Shown here piece by piece: positions 7,622-15,405 of a stretch of 52,915 nt of DNA. Within the stretch, counting starts at the first letter, position 1. Every line of letters begins with the position of its first letter. The translations under genes and the position numbers were made by a program. Location of the stretch: positions 1 to 52,915 of the forward strand of contig SCQD01000073.1 of assembly GCA_004299145.1 (NCBI GenBank). Direction: 5' to 3'. Source of the DNA: Methylococcaceae bacterium (lineage in GTDB: Bacteria; Pseudomonadota; Gammaproteobacteria; Methylococcales; Methylococcaceae). The notes below the pieces were generated by a model, which was not told the origin of the DNA, did not search any database, and saw only the letters and a list, made by a program, of their open reading frames with translations.

Positions 7622-8849
7622 GCGGCGCGTTGCGGTGACCGGCATGGGGCTGGTGTCGCCGCTGGGCAGTACGCTGGACGCACTGTATGCCAATCTGCTG
7701 GCCGGTGTTTCCGGCATCCGGCGCATGCGGGCCGATTTCAGCGGGCGCCTGGAATGCAAAATCGCCGCCCAGGTGGATTTTGACCCGCTACAGTATTTTT
7801 CCAAAAGCAAAGCCGGCAGCCTCGACCGCGTCAGCCAGTTTGCGCTGGCGGCGGCCAGACAGGCCATCGACGATGCCGGTTTGAACCTGGATGCTGTCGA
7901 TAAGTCGCGCATCGGCATTTATCTGGGTACCGCCATGGGCGGCCAAACCACCAACGAAGAGGCTTGCGAGCGCGTTTATGGCCCACAGGGCGGCCGGCTC
8001 AGACCGCTGAGCGTGGTGATGGCGATGATGAACGCCGCCGCTGCGCAAATCGGCCTGGAGTTCGATTTGCGCGCCGCCAATCTTACCTTCAGCACCGCCT
8101 GCGCTTCTTCCGCCGTCGCCATCGGCGAGGCGTTCCACCTGATCCGGCGCGGTGGCACCGACGTCATGCTGGCGGGTGGTTCAGAAGCCCTGCTGACCCT
8201 GGCGACCATCAAGGCCTGGGAAGCGTTGCGTGCTTTGGCGACGGAGGATGCGGGCGATCCGGCTGCATCGTGCAAGCCGTTTGCCGCCGACCGTAGCGGC
8301 TTGGTGTTGGGCGAAGGTGCAGCCTTGCTGGTGCTGGAGGATATGGAGCACGCGGTGGCACGCGGCGCGCGCATTTATGCCGAACTCGCCGGATACGGCA
8401 GCAACAACGACTGTCGGCACATCACCCAGCCTTCCGCCGAAGGGCAGGCGGCCGCCATGCGCGCGGCGCTGAGCAGTGCCGGCCTGGCGCCGGGCGATAT
8501 CGGCTACATCAATGCGCACGGCACCGCCACGCCGCTGAACGACGCTGCTGAAACGGCGGCGATCCGCCAGGTGTTCGGGGCGGCGGCGGATTATGTGCCG
8601 GTCAGTTCCAGCAAATCCATGCACGGCCATTTGATGGGCGCGACGGCTGCCATCGAGCTGATCATCAGTATCCTGGCGCTGACGCGCGGCGTATTGCCCC
8701 CCACCATCAACCTGCATCATCCCGATCCCGCGTGCGATTTGGACTATGTTCCCAATATTGCCCGCAGCGGCGTTGCGCTACGCTACGTGATGTCCAATTC
8801 GTTCGCCTTCGGCGGCACCAGCGGCGTGCTGATTGCCGGGAAGGTGTAG
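7614..8849 (+). CDS. Beta-ketoacyl-ACP synthase, FabF type
   Basis: This full-length 411-residue thiolase-fold condensing enzyme has all catalytic residues visible: Cys163 in STACASS, His302 in NAHGTAT, and Lys334/His339 in SSKSMHGHLMGAT. It would condense malonyl-ACP with an acyl-ACP. The GTG-rich N-terminus MVERRVAVTGMGLVSPLGS is typical of FabF. It overlaps the dedicated ACP gene. No ketoreductase or dehydratase is adjacent, so the pair probably borrows the general fatty-acid machinery or makes a specialised acyl donor. FabF proper cannot be excluded. Confidence 0.9.
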   Translation: MVERRVAVTGMGLVSPLGSTLDALYANLLAGVSGIRRMRADFSGRLECKIAAQVDFDPLQYFSKSKAGSLDRVSQFALAAARQAIDDAGLNLDAVDKSRIGIYLGTAMGGQTTNEEACERVYGPQGGRLRPLSVVMAMMNAAAAQIGLEFDLRAANLTFSTACASSAVAIGEAFHLIRRGGTDVMLAGGSEALLTLATIKAWEALRALATEDAGDPAASCKPFAADRSGLVLGEGAALLVLEDMEHAVARGARIYAELAGYGSNNDCRHITQPSAEGQAAAMRAALSSAGLAPGDIGYINAHGTATPLNDAAETAAIRQVFGAAADYVPVSSSKSMHGHLMGATAAIELIISILALTRGVLPPTINLHHPDPACDLDYVPNIARSGVALRYVMSNSFAFGGTSGVLIAGKV

Positions 8850-8896
8850 CCGACGGTTAAGGGTTTGATCGCAAGCAATCCCCCCGGAGCCGCGCC

Positions 8897-9022
8897 ATGC
8901 ACGACCAAAACTTCAAAAACCTGATCCTGGATTACCCGCGCCAGGCGCTGGAGTTTTTTGCCGATTATTACGCCGATCTCGACAACGAAGAAATCCAGTT
9001 CGAAGCAGGGGCCAGGGATTAA
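8897..9022 (+). pseudogene. Truncated MHDQNFKNLILDYP-type (Rpn/PD-DExK-like) gene
   Basis: A 41-residue frame starts MHDQNFKNLILDYPRQALEFFADY and then stops. This N-terminus resembles a family of longer conserved proteins, often about 100-280 residues, related to Rpn-type or transposase-associated nucleases. Here only the first exon-sized piece remains and the frame diverges after about residue 25. It lies between the ketosynthase and MBOAT genes and may have come in as a mobile fragment. Recognition is from memory of the N-terminal motif; a genuine short gene is possible. Confidence 0.45.
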
Positions 9023-9069
9023 GAGTTAACCCCCAGCCCGTCGGAGCCAATTCAGGCCGTTATATAGCG

Positions 9070-10524
9070 ATGTTGTTCAACTCATACGAATTTATTTTCT
9101 GCTATCTGCCCGTCACGGCGGCGCTGTTTTTTCTCCTGGCGCAAAAAGGCGCCGTTCCTGCCTGCGCCTGGCTGACGTTCGCTTCACTGGCGTTTTACGG
9201 CTGGTGGAATCCGGCCAACCTGCCCATCCTGCTGGGCTCCATCGCTTTCAACTACCTGATCGGTCTGGCGATTTTTCGCTGGCCCACCCATGCGCGTCTG
9301 GCCTTGTGCATCGGCGTCGGCGTGGACTTATCCCTGTTGGCCTACTACAAATACGCCGTATTTTTGGCAAACAACCTGAACGCCTGGTTGAATCTGGGGT
9401 TGCCGGTCAGCGCGGTGGAACTGCCTTTGGGGATTTCCTTCTTCACGTTCACGCAAATTGCTTATCTGGTGGATGCCCGGCAACGCAAAGCGCGCGCAGC
9501 CAATTGGCTGCACTACGGCTTGTTCGTGACCTACTTTCCCCACTTGATCGCCGGGCCCATCCTGCACCACGGCGAAATGATGCCGCAGTTCGCCAAGCCG
9601 GGCACCTACCGCTTGAGTTACCGCCATCTCGCGCTGGGTCTGACGGTCTTTGTGCTGGGCTTGTTCAAAAAAGTGATCCTGGCCGACGGCATTGCGCCGC
9701 TGGTATCGCCGGTGTTTGCCGCCGCGCAGGGTGCGGACCAGCTCAGTTTCGCCGATGCCTGGGGCGCGGCGCTGGGCTATGCGTTTCAGCTCTATTTCGA
9801 CTTTTCCGGCTATTCCGACATGGCCATCGGCTTGTCTTATCTGTTCGGCATCGTACTGCCGCTGAATTTTTATTCACCCTACCGCGCCACCGGCATCATC
9901 CAGTTCTGGCGGCGCTGGCACATGACGCTGTCGCGCTTTCTCAAAGAGTATCTGTACATCCCGCTGGGCGGCAATCGGCACGGCGTGCCGCGCCGCTACC
10001 TCAACCTGTTTCTCACCATGCTGCTGGGCGGGCTGTGGCACGGCGCCAGCTGGACTTTCGTGCTGTGGGGCGCCATACACGGCGCGCTGCTGGCGCTTAA
10101 CCACGCCTGGCGCGCCGTGCGCGGCAAGCGCAGCTCCGGCTGGGCGGCGCGTGGCCTGTCCACGGCGCTGACCTTTGTCCTGGTCGTGCTGGCCTGGGTG
10201 CCGTTTCGCGCGCCGGATTTCACGACCACGCTCAAGCTTTGGTGGCTGATGTTCGCCGGCGACGGCGTGCACGGCTTCGCGGTGTTTTCCAGCCACGCCG
10301 GCGTTCCGCGCCTGATCGGCCTGGCTTTGATCGTGTTTTTACTGCCCAATACCCAGCAGTTCGTGCGTTTTCGCACCTTCAGGGCGGATCGCGACGGCCA
10401 GGGCGGCGGCGGCTGGCTGCGCTGGCGTCCCACGCCGGCCTGGGCGGCGTTCACGGCTTTGCTGGGCGTCATCGCCGTATTCGGTCTGACCGAAGTCAGC
10501 GAATTTCTTTATTTCAATTTTTAG
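9070..10524 (+). CDS. MBOAT-family O-acyltransferase (AlgI/DltB-like)
   Basis: This 484-residue polytopic membrane protein has the MBOAT core: PLGISFFTFTQIAYLVD, YFDFSGYSDMAIGLSYLFGI, FWRRWHMTLSRFLKEYLYIPLGGNR (split across 300-325), and the catalytic His in LGGLWHGASWTFVLWG. AlgI relatives move acetyl groups across the inner membrane to acylate polysaccharide. It starts MLFNSYEFIFCYLP, the usual AlgI-type N-terminus. The next gene starts 2 bp after its stop, so the two form an operon. The upstream ACP-ketosynthase pair suggests an acyl donor other than acetyl, which is inference. Confidence 0.9.
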   Translation: MLFNSYEFIFCYLPVTAALFFLLAQKGAVPACAWLTFASLAFYGWWNPANLPILLGSIAFNYLIGLAIFRWPTHARLALCIGVGVDLSLLAYYKYAVFLANNLNAWLNLGLPVSAVELPLGISFFTFTQIAYLVDARQRKARAANWLHYGLFVTYFPHLIAGPILHHGEMMPQFAKPGTYRLSYRHLALGLTVFVLGLFKKVILADGIAPLVSPVFAAAQGADQLSFADAWGAALGYAFQLYFDFSGYSDMAIGLSYLFGIVLPLNFYSPYRATGIIQFWRRWHMTLSRFLKEYLYIPLGGNRHGVPRRYLNLFLTMLLGGLWHGASWTFVLWGAIHGALLALNHAWRAVRGKRSSGWAARGLSTALTFVLVVLAWVPFRAPDFTTTLKLWWLMFAGDGVHGFAVFSSHAGVPRLIGLALIVFLLPNTQQFVRFRTFRADRDGQGGGGWLRWRPTPAWAAFTALLGVIAVFGLTEVSEFLYFNF

Positions 10525-10526
10525 CC

Positions 10527-11642
10527 ATGACCCCGATTTTTCGCGCTTATCTGGGCGTAGCGCTGGGCCTGATGCTGGTGTTTGCCGGCATGCTGGCGGC
10601 GTTCAACCGCTTCATGGACCCGTTCGACTACTACTGGAGCCCCACCGTCCCGGGCATCAACGCGGTCAAGGTCAAAGCGCGCCGCTACGAGCGCTACGTC
10701 AAGCCGGACATCCTGCAACGCTTGCGGCCGGCCACGGTGATCCTGGGCAATTCCATCGCCGAAATCGGCTTTGACCCCGAAGGTCCGGCTTTGCGGGAGC
10801 GCCAGGCTTACAACGATGGCTTGCTCGGTGCGCAGTGGCCGCTGATCCAGTGCCACGCCTTGTACGCCCTGGGTTTGCCCGCGACCCGGCACATTATCCT
10901 GGGGCTGAAGCTGGAAGCCATGCCCGCCGTGGATTGTGATCGGCCCGAAAACGCCGTGCAGCACGCCAGCCTCCGGCAACGGCTGTTTTCCACGGAAGCG
11001 CTGAGCGCGAGCGTCACCACGCTGATCAATCAGGACCGGCCCAGCATGCGCAAGCATACGGGCCTGATTTTGGGCTGGCGCGGCAAGGCGGGGCCGGAGC
11101 GCCGTTTCAGCCAGGCGCTGCGGCAGGCCGGTTGCGGAAGTGCCGCCACGCCGCCTGCGGCAGTCGGCGATTTGTCCGGGCTGGAGTCCATTTTGCGCAG
11201 CGCCCGGCAGCGGGGGGTGCGCGTCGACCTGTTTTTTTACCCGCATCACGCCTATTTCATGGAAACGCAATTGGCCTGCCCTGGCCGGCAGCTGTGGGCG
11301 CTGATGGAGAACGCGGCGCAACGGGTGGCCGGCATGAATCACGACGGGCTGTTCGCGCTGTGGTCGTTCTACGAATACAACGCTTACACGACGGAGCGGG
11401 TGACCCAGGCGCCGATGCAATACTGGCAGGACTTGACCCATTTCAACTGGGAATACGGCGAGGCGGTACTGGAGCAGATGTTCGCGCCGGCCGCCACGCC
11501 GGCTATCGGCGTGCGCTTGGCGCCCGAAACCATGGAGGAGACCAGGCAGCGCTTTGCCGCCGGCCGCGAGCAAAGCCATCGGGAGCATCCCGAAATGTAC
11601 GAGGATTTGCGGCGCATGTTGGCGCAACGCTCCGCGCGCTGA
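10527..11642 (+). CDS. MBOAT-partner protein, membrane-anchored
   Basis: The 371-residue product has one N-terminal membrane helix (YLGVALGLMLVFAGMLAAFN) and a periplasmic domain. VILGNSIAEIGFDPEG resembles the GxSxxxxGxDP start of SGNH/AlgJ-like proteins found next to MBOATs, although the usual GDS is GNS here. VRVDLFFYPHHAYFMET and YWQDLTHFNWEYGEAVLEQM give a possible catalytic Asp/His pair further on. The ATG at 10527 follows the MBOAT stop by 2 bp; the frame extends upstream only inside the MBOAT gene. It probably accepts the acyl group or transfers it to a periplasmic polymer. No specific family name can be given with certainty. Confidence 0.7.
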   Translation: MTPIFRAYLGVALGLMLVFAGMLAAFNRFMDPFDYYWSPTVPGINAVKVKARRYERYVKPDILQRLRPATVILGNSIAEIGFDPEGPALRERQAYNDGLLGAQWPLIQCHALYALGLPATRHIILGLKLEAMPAVDCDRPENAVQHASLRQRLFSTEALSASVTTLINQDRPSMRKHTGLILGWRGKAGPERRFSQALRQAGCGSAATPPAAVGDLSGLESILRSARQRGVRVDLFFYPHHAYFMETQLACPGRQLWALMENAAQRVAGMNHDGLFALWSFYEYNAYTTERVTQAPMQYWQDLTHFNWEYGEAVLEQMFAPAATPAIGVRLAPETMEETRQRFAAGREQSHREHPEMYEDLRRMLAQRSAR

Positions 11643-11651
11643 TGGCTTCGA

Positions 11652-11691
11652 TAACCCCTGTTCTGGGCCTATCGGTCCAAAATAGGGGCTA
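11652..11691. promoter_or_regulatory. Hairpin containing a TetR-operator-like site (site 1)
   Basis: CCCCTGTT ... AATAGGGG forms an imperfect stem around GGGCCTATCGGTCCAAAAT (11665-11683). The inner core matches the site upstream of the AhpD-like gene (GGACCTTTCGGTCCAAAAT, 12287-12305) and resembles the palindrome upstream of the TetR gene. It lies just downstream of the AhpD-like gene end, so it is either a third operator or a decayed copy. Confidence 0.4.
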
Positions 11692-11742
11692 AAACGACGG
11701 ATCTCAGATGAAGAATGATTTCAGTGCATGCATGGCGGCTCC

Positions 11743-12261
11743 TTACTGGGGTGGAAACAAATCGGAGGCGATGCCCAGGGCGTCGGCAAAGCGGTTGAAA
11801 GCGGCGAACAACTCCATGACGCCCAAGGCTTCGACGATTTCCGCCATGGGAATGTTTTGCGCCGCCAGACCGGCCAAGTCCGCCGCCACGCGCGCCGCTT
11901 CACGGTTGGCGCGGCGGGCAAAGGCGATGAGCGCTTGCTCGCGGTCGCTGAAACCGGCGTCGGCCAGGGTATGTTCCATGGCGGTGATTTTTTCCGGCGC
12001 AAAACCCAGCATTTGCAGCATGGCGCTATGGGCATCGATGCAGTAGCCGCAGGCATTGTCTTTGGAAATCAGCAAAGCGATGGTTTCTTTCACCTCGCGG
12101 CGCAAAACGCCGCTCAGCAAAGTGGCCTGCACCTTGGCCCAGTTGGCCGCCAGTAACGGCGGATAGGCCGCATAGGCACGAAACAGGTTGGGCACAAAAC
12201 CGAAAGCCTGCTCGATTTCCGCCAGCGCGACGGCGGGGTTTGTGGTGTTTTGCGTAGTCAT
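11743..12261 (-). CDS. AhpD-like carboxymuconolactone decarboxylase family protein
   Basis: The 172-residue product carries the peroxidase-related CxxCxxxH motif (CGYCIDAH) in an all-helical AhpD fold, with NLFRAYAAYPPLLAANWAKV upstream. AhpD relatives reduce peroxides or act as disulfide reductases. The ATG at 12261 has an AGAGG Shine-Dalgarno 9 bp upstream; the frame extends to 12318, but that stretch contains the operator-like palindrome. A divergently placed TetR-type operator 25 bp upstream implies repression by the TetR protein encoded just upstream. It is one of three CMD-family genes in the window. Confidence 0.85.
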   Translation of the reverse strand: MTTQNTTNPAVALAEIEQAFGFVPNLFRAYAAYPPLLAANWAKVQATLLSGVLRREVKETIALLISKDNACGYCIDAHSAMLQMLGFAPEKITAMEHTLADAGFSDREQALIAFARRANREAARVAADLAGLAAQNIPMAEIVEALGVMELFAAFNRFADALGIASDLFPPQ

Positions 12262-12285
12262 CAGTGAGCCTCTATGGGTTATATA

Positions 12286-12303
12286 GGGACCTTTCGGTCC
12301 AAA
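12286..12303. promoter_or_regulatory. TetR-type operator upstream of the AhpD-like gene (site 2)
   Basis: GGACC-TTTC-GGTCC (12287-12300) followed by AAAA. It lies 25-42 bp upstream of the AhpD-like start codon and shares TCGGTYCMAAA with the palindrome in front of the tetR gene. It is likely an operator for the neighbouring repressor. Confidence 0.55.
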
Positions 12304-12384
12304 ATTAAATAAAGACAAAACGGTTGATGGAATTTGCCGGTGTGGTTTGCTCCTTGGGTCGTCGTTGAAAAACAGGATAGAAAC

Positions 12385-12972
12385 TCAGTCGAGTGCGCAC
12401 AGGATGACTCTTACGATGTCCTTGACCGTATTTGCTCCCGCCCCGGCTTTCACCATGGTTTTGAGTCCGCTCATGCTGCTTACCAGGTAATGCGCCAATA
12501 CCGCGGCATCCTTGTCGGCGGCGATGTCGCCTTCTTGCTGGGCGCGTTGCACCGCCGCCTGGAAAATATTTTTGAACCGGTCCACGCACTGCGCGACCCA
12601 CTCGGCAACCAACGGGTCGCGTTGGGCAAATTCGTTGGCGGTATTCATCACCAGACAGCCGCGTGGTTTTACCGGGCCGTTGGGCTCGTCGGCAACGGCA
12701 TAAAACATCTCCGCGATAAATTGCCGTCCCGATGCCGCCCGATCCAGCCGTTCCCGCATCGCCGTCGCCATGCTTTCCCGGTAACGGCCGATACAGCGTT
12801 CAAACAACTGCTGTTTGCTGCCGAAGGTTTGATAGAAGCTGCTTTTGGATAAGTCCATTGCCTTGAGCAGGTCTTGCAGGGAAGTGGCTTCATAGCCTTT
12901 GCACCAAAAAACGTGCATGGCGTCATGCAGCGCCTGGTCGGGATCAAATTCAAGGGGGCGTCCAATGTTCAT
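12385..12972 (-). CDS. TetR/AcrR-family repressor
   Basis: The 195-residue product has an N-terminal helix-turn-helix (residues about 14-60: HVFWCKGYEATSLQDLLKAM, then LSKSSFYQTFGSKQQLFERC) and a C-terminal ligand-binding domain. The start at 12972 (MNIGRPLEFD) is preferred over 13008 because the longer frame would read through a perfect palindromic operator at 12986-12999. That location predicts autoregulation. The AhpD-like gene downstream on the same strand carries a related site and is the probable target. The inducer is unknown; an electrophile or redox signal would fit an AhpD target. Confidence 0.88.
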   Translation of the reverse strand: MNIGRPLEFDPDQALHDAMHVFWCKGYEATSLQDLLKAMDLSKSSFYQTFGSKQQLFERCIGRYRESMATAMRERLDRAASGRQFIAEMFYAVADEPNGPVKPRGCLVMNTANEFAQRDPLVAEWVAQCVDRFKNIFQAAVQRAQQEGDIAADKDAAVLAHYLVSSMSGLKTMVKAGAGANTVKDIVRVILCALD

Positions 12973-12984
12973 GGCGAACAATTT

Positions 12985-13000
12985 AGAACCGATCGGTTCC
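12985..13000. promoter_or_regulatory. Palindromic operator of the TetR gene (site 3)
   Basis: GAACCGATCGGTTC (12986-12999) is a perfect 14-bp palindrome, typical of TetR-family binding sites. It ends 13 bp upstream of the tetR start codon, and TCCAAA follows on its right flank as at the other two sites. Confidence 0.7.
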
Positions 13001-13041
13001 AAAGTCAAATACCCTGTTTTTGTAAGCGCGCCGCCGCCGTT

Positions 13042-13308
13042 TTACACGGCGGATTCGTTGTTGCCGCAGCTGCTTAGCGTACGTTTGATGCGTTCGCGCG
13101 CGCATTCGCTGAGCTTTACGGGTTCCTCGGTGAATGCCCTGGTTTCCATGAGCACCGTCGCTTGCCGCAAAAAACGCAGTTGCCCGGCAAAACGGCGGCA
13201 GGCGCCACACAACATCAGGTGCAGGCGCAGCGATAGTTTTTCTTTGAAAGTCAGAGGCCTATCCTGGCTCCGGGAGAATAGTCGGCTGATCTGTCGGCAA
13301 TTGAGCAT
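13042..13308 (-). CDS. Zinc-finger anti-sigma factor
   Basis: This short 88-residue protein has the ZAS/zf-HC2 signature H-x3-C-x2-C (LRLHLMLCGACRRF) after an early Cys (MLNCRQISRLF). Such proteins hold ECF sigma factors inactive and release them on redox or metal stress. Its ATG overlaps the stop of the upstream ECF sigma gene in TGATG, so the two are made together. There is no membrane helix, so it acts in the cytoplasm. Confidence 0.85.
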   Translation of the reverse strand: MLNCRQISRLFSRSQDRPLTFKEKLSLRLHLMLCGACRRFAGQLRFLRQATVLMETRAFTEEPVKLSECARERIKRTLSSCGNNESAV

Positions 13309-13925
13309 CAAAGCTTCTCCTGTGTTGGCCGTTGACCGAACCAGTTGAGTTCCAGGCATTGCCGCAGACTCATGCGCGCGCGGTACAGCATTACTCCGGC
13401 ATTGGTCATGGAAATGCCCATTTCGTTACAAATTTCTTCATTGCTGTTGCCGTGCAACTCGCGTAGCACGAACAACTGGCGCTGCTTGGGCGCCAGCCGC
13501 TCGATACAGCCGTGCAACGCCTCCCAGAAGTAGGCGTTTTCCGTGGCTTTGGCCGGGTCGTTCCAGGCGCTGGGCCGGCTGACCCAGCGTCCCTCATCGG
13601 TAAAAACGTCGTTCATGCCGTAGCCCTCTTCCTCAACCTCCGCGCCCGCATCGTCCTGCAAAGGCGCTTCCCGGTATTGGCGGCGCAACTGATCGAGAAT
13701 TTTGTGCTTGAGGATGCCGGTCAGCCAGGTGCGTTCCGCCGCGCGGCCGTCGAAACTTTGCCGCCCCTTGAACGCCGCCAGCAGGGTTTCCTGCACCAGG
13801 TCCTCGGCCAGCGTTTCATCGCGCACGCTCAGCAAAGCATAGCGGTATAAGTAATCGCCATAACTGTCGAGCCAGGTTTCCGGGGCTGTGGCTTGGCGCT
13901 CGTCTGGCGGAAGGGAGGATGGCAT
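13308..13925 (-). CDS. ECF-type sigma-70 factor
   Basis: The 205-residue product has region 2 (YLYRYALLSVRDETLAEDLV, then TWLTGILKHKILDQLRR) and region 4 (LAPKQRQLFVLRELHGNSNE, then EICNEMGISMTNAGVMLYRARM) typical of extracytoplasmic-function sigma factors, possibly the TIGR02943-type group. A linker of about 50 residues separates the regions. ATG 13925 is chosen because MPSSLPPDERQ precedes the conserved part; the frame can start at 13988. It is co-translated with the zinc-finger anti-sigma factor downstream. The regulon is not identifiable here. Confidence 0.88.
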   Translation of the reverse strand: MPSSLPPDERQATAPETWLDSYGDYLYRYALLSVRDETLAEDLVQETLLAAFKGRQSFDGRAAERTWLTGILKHKILDQLRRQYREAPLQDDAGAEVEEEGYGMNDVFTDEGRWVSRPSAWNDPAKATENAYFWEALHGCIERLAPKQRQLFVLRELHGNSNEEICNEMGISMTNAGVMLYRARMSLRQCLELNWFGQRPTQEKL

Positions 13926-14102
13926 GGCGGTCTCGCGGCGCTGAAAAACGCTTATTGTGACGTAAATGCCGGAGGAACAATATTCCACGCACCGTCAACG
14001 AATCCGCTGTAAGGAATGGTGGGCCGGGGCGACCAAACAGGCAAACTACCGGCGCTTTTCGTCATCGTTTCCACGCGCTACGCTGATTTCGCTGGTTTGG
14101 CA

Positions 14103-14194
14103 GGACGGGGTATTCACCCCGTCCGTAACGCTTGGGCTTGCAATGAGCTTTGCCGGCACAAGCAAACGTTGGGACGGGGTTCAAACCCCGTCCC
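14103..14194. repeat. Pair of inverted REP-like hairpins
   Basis: GGACGGGGTATTCACCCCGTCC lies at 14103-14124 (two bases over a simple stem-loop) and a second hairpin with GGGACGGGGTT / AACCCCGTCCC arms at 14171-14194. The flanks are also mirrored: TAACGCTTGGGCTTG after the first and CAAGCAAACGTT before the second. The whole is a BIME-like inverted pair between the ECF operon and the arsenosugar-type operon, with a possible terminator or spacer role. Confidence 0.65.
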
Positions 14195-14221
14195 GCACGG
14201 AACCTGATTTGGTTGCAAACC

Positions 14222-14884
14222 ATGCTTGACACGAATAACGGAAATACGCGCCTTCTGGTGTTTGCCAAAGCCCCAGAACCCGGCCTGGCCAAAACCCGCT
14301 TGATGCCTCTGTTGGGTGCTGAAGGCGCTGCCCGTTTGCAGGCCCGCTTGACGCGGCGGGCGCTGGTCACCGCACTGGCCGCCAATGTGGGGCAGGTGGA
14401 ACTGTGGTGCGCGCCCGACGCCGGGCATGCTTTTTTTGCCGCGTTGAGCGCGGAACTGGGCGTGGCTCTTCACGGCCAGTGCGGCGGCGATCTGGGCGAA
14501 AAAATATTGCACGCCGCCAGGATGACGCTGGCGCAGGAACGCTATGCGTTGATCATGGGCACGGATTGCCCGCGGCTGACGCCGGGCCATCTCCGCCAAG
14601 TGCAGCATGATTTGCAAGGAGGCAGGGATGCCGTGCTCATCCCCGCCGAGGACGGTGGTTATGTACTGCTGGGATTGGCGCGCGTGTCCCCGGCGTTATT
14701 TGCCGGCGTGGACTGGGGAAGCGGGCGCGTGTTGCAGCAAACCCGCGAGCGTTTGGCAGACCTGGACTTCAAAACCAGCGCATTGGACCCGCTGCCCGAT
14801 GTGGACCGTCCCGAAGACTGCCTGGCACTGGGCCGGGAGTATCCCTTGATCTGGCACAACCTGACTTCCGAGGAGTCGCTATGA
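14222..14884 (+). CDS. TIGR04282-type (DUF2064) arsenosugar-associated glycosyltransferase
   Basis: This 220-residue nucleotidyltransferase-fold protein has LLVFAKAPEPGLAKTRLMP, IMGTDCPRLTPGHL and VLIPAEDGGYVLLGLA, the hallmarks of DUF2064/TIGR04282. That family co-occurs with arsenosugar biosynthesis genes; its precise reaction is unproven. ATG 14222 follows a REP pair. The next gene overlaps by 4 bp (ATGA), starting a five-gene operon. A decayed copy of this gene's 3' end lies beside arsM at about 28397-28530. Confidence 0.85.
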   Translation: MLDTNNGNTRLLVFAKAPEPGLAKTRLMPLLGAEGAARLQARLTRRALVTALAANVGQVELWCAPDAGHAFFAALSAELGVALHGQCGGDLGEKILHAARMTLAQERYALIMGTDCPRLTPGHLRQVQHDLQGGRDAVLIPAEDGGYVLLGLARVSPALFAGVDWGSGRVLQQTRERLADLDFKTSALDPLPDVDRPEDCLALGREYPLIWHNLTSEESL

Positions 14885-15405
14885 GCTTTATTTCAACACC
14901 CGAAAACTATCCCTATGTTGGGTTTATCCGCCCGCTGCTGTTTCTGCTGCGGCGCAAAACCGGGGCGCTGTCCGAACCAGTGCGCTTGTGGGCGCGTGTG
15001 CCGGTGGCTTTTCTGGGGTTTCTCTGGTCATGGCGCGCTTTGGAAAGCAGGGCCTCGCCGCTGCCCCCGCCGTTGCGCGCCTTGATCCGTACCCGCATTT
15101 CCCAGCTCGACGTCTGCGCGTTCTGCATCGACCTCAACGGCAGCCGGGCGCTGGAGCTGGGCGTGGCGCAAGACAAGCTGCTGGCGCTGGCCGATTTCGC
15201 AGCCTCGCCGCTGTATGACGAAGCGGAAAAAGCCGCGCTGGCCTTCGCCGAGACCGTCACGACAACAGGCCGTAAAGTGGATGCCGAATTAATGGAACGC
15301 CTGAAACGCCACTACAGCGACGATGCCATCGTCGAACTGGCGGCGTTGATCGCGCACCAGAACATGTCGGCCAAGTTCAACACTGCATTGGGCGTCCAGG
15401 CATGA
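14881..15405 (+). CDS. Carboxymuconolactone decarboxylase family protein
   Basis: This 174-residue CMD-fold protein carries a redox-type CxxC (CAFC, C79/C82). The usual His four residues after the second Cys is Asn (N86), so full AhpD-type proton relay is doubtful. The first 50 residues (YVGFIRPLLFLLRRKTG) are extra compared with AhpD. It overlaps the DUF2064 gene in front (ATGA) and the flavoprotein gene behind. CMD proteins of this kind travel with arsenosugar genes, but the function is not established. Confidence 0.8.
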   Translation: MSFISTPENYPYVGFIRPLLFLLRRKTGALSEPVRLWARVPVAFLGFLWSWRALESRASPLPPPLRALIRTRISQLDVCAFCIDLNGSRALELGVAQDKLLALADFAASPLYDEAEKAALAFAETVTTTGRKVDAELMERLKRHYSDDAIVELAALIAHQNMSAKFNTALGVQA

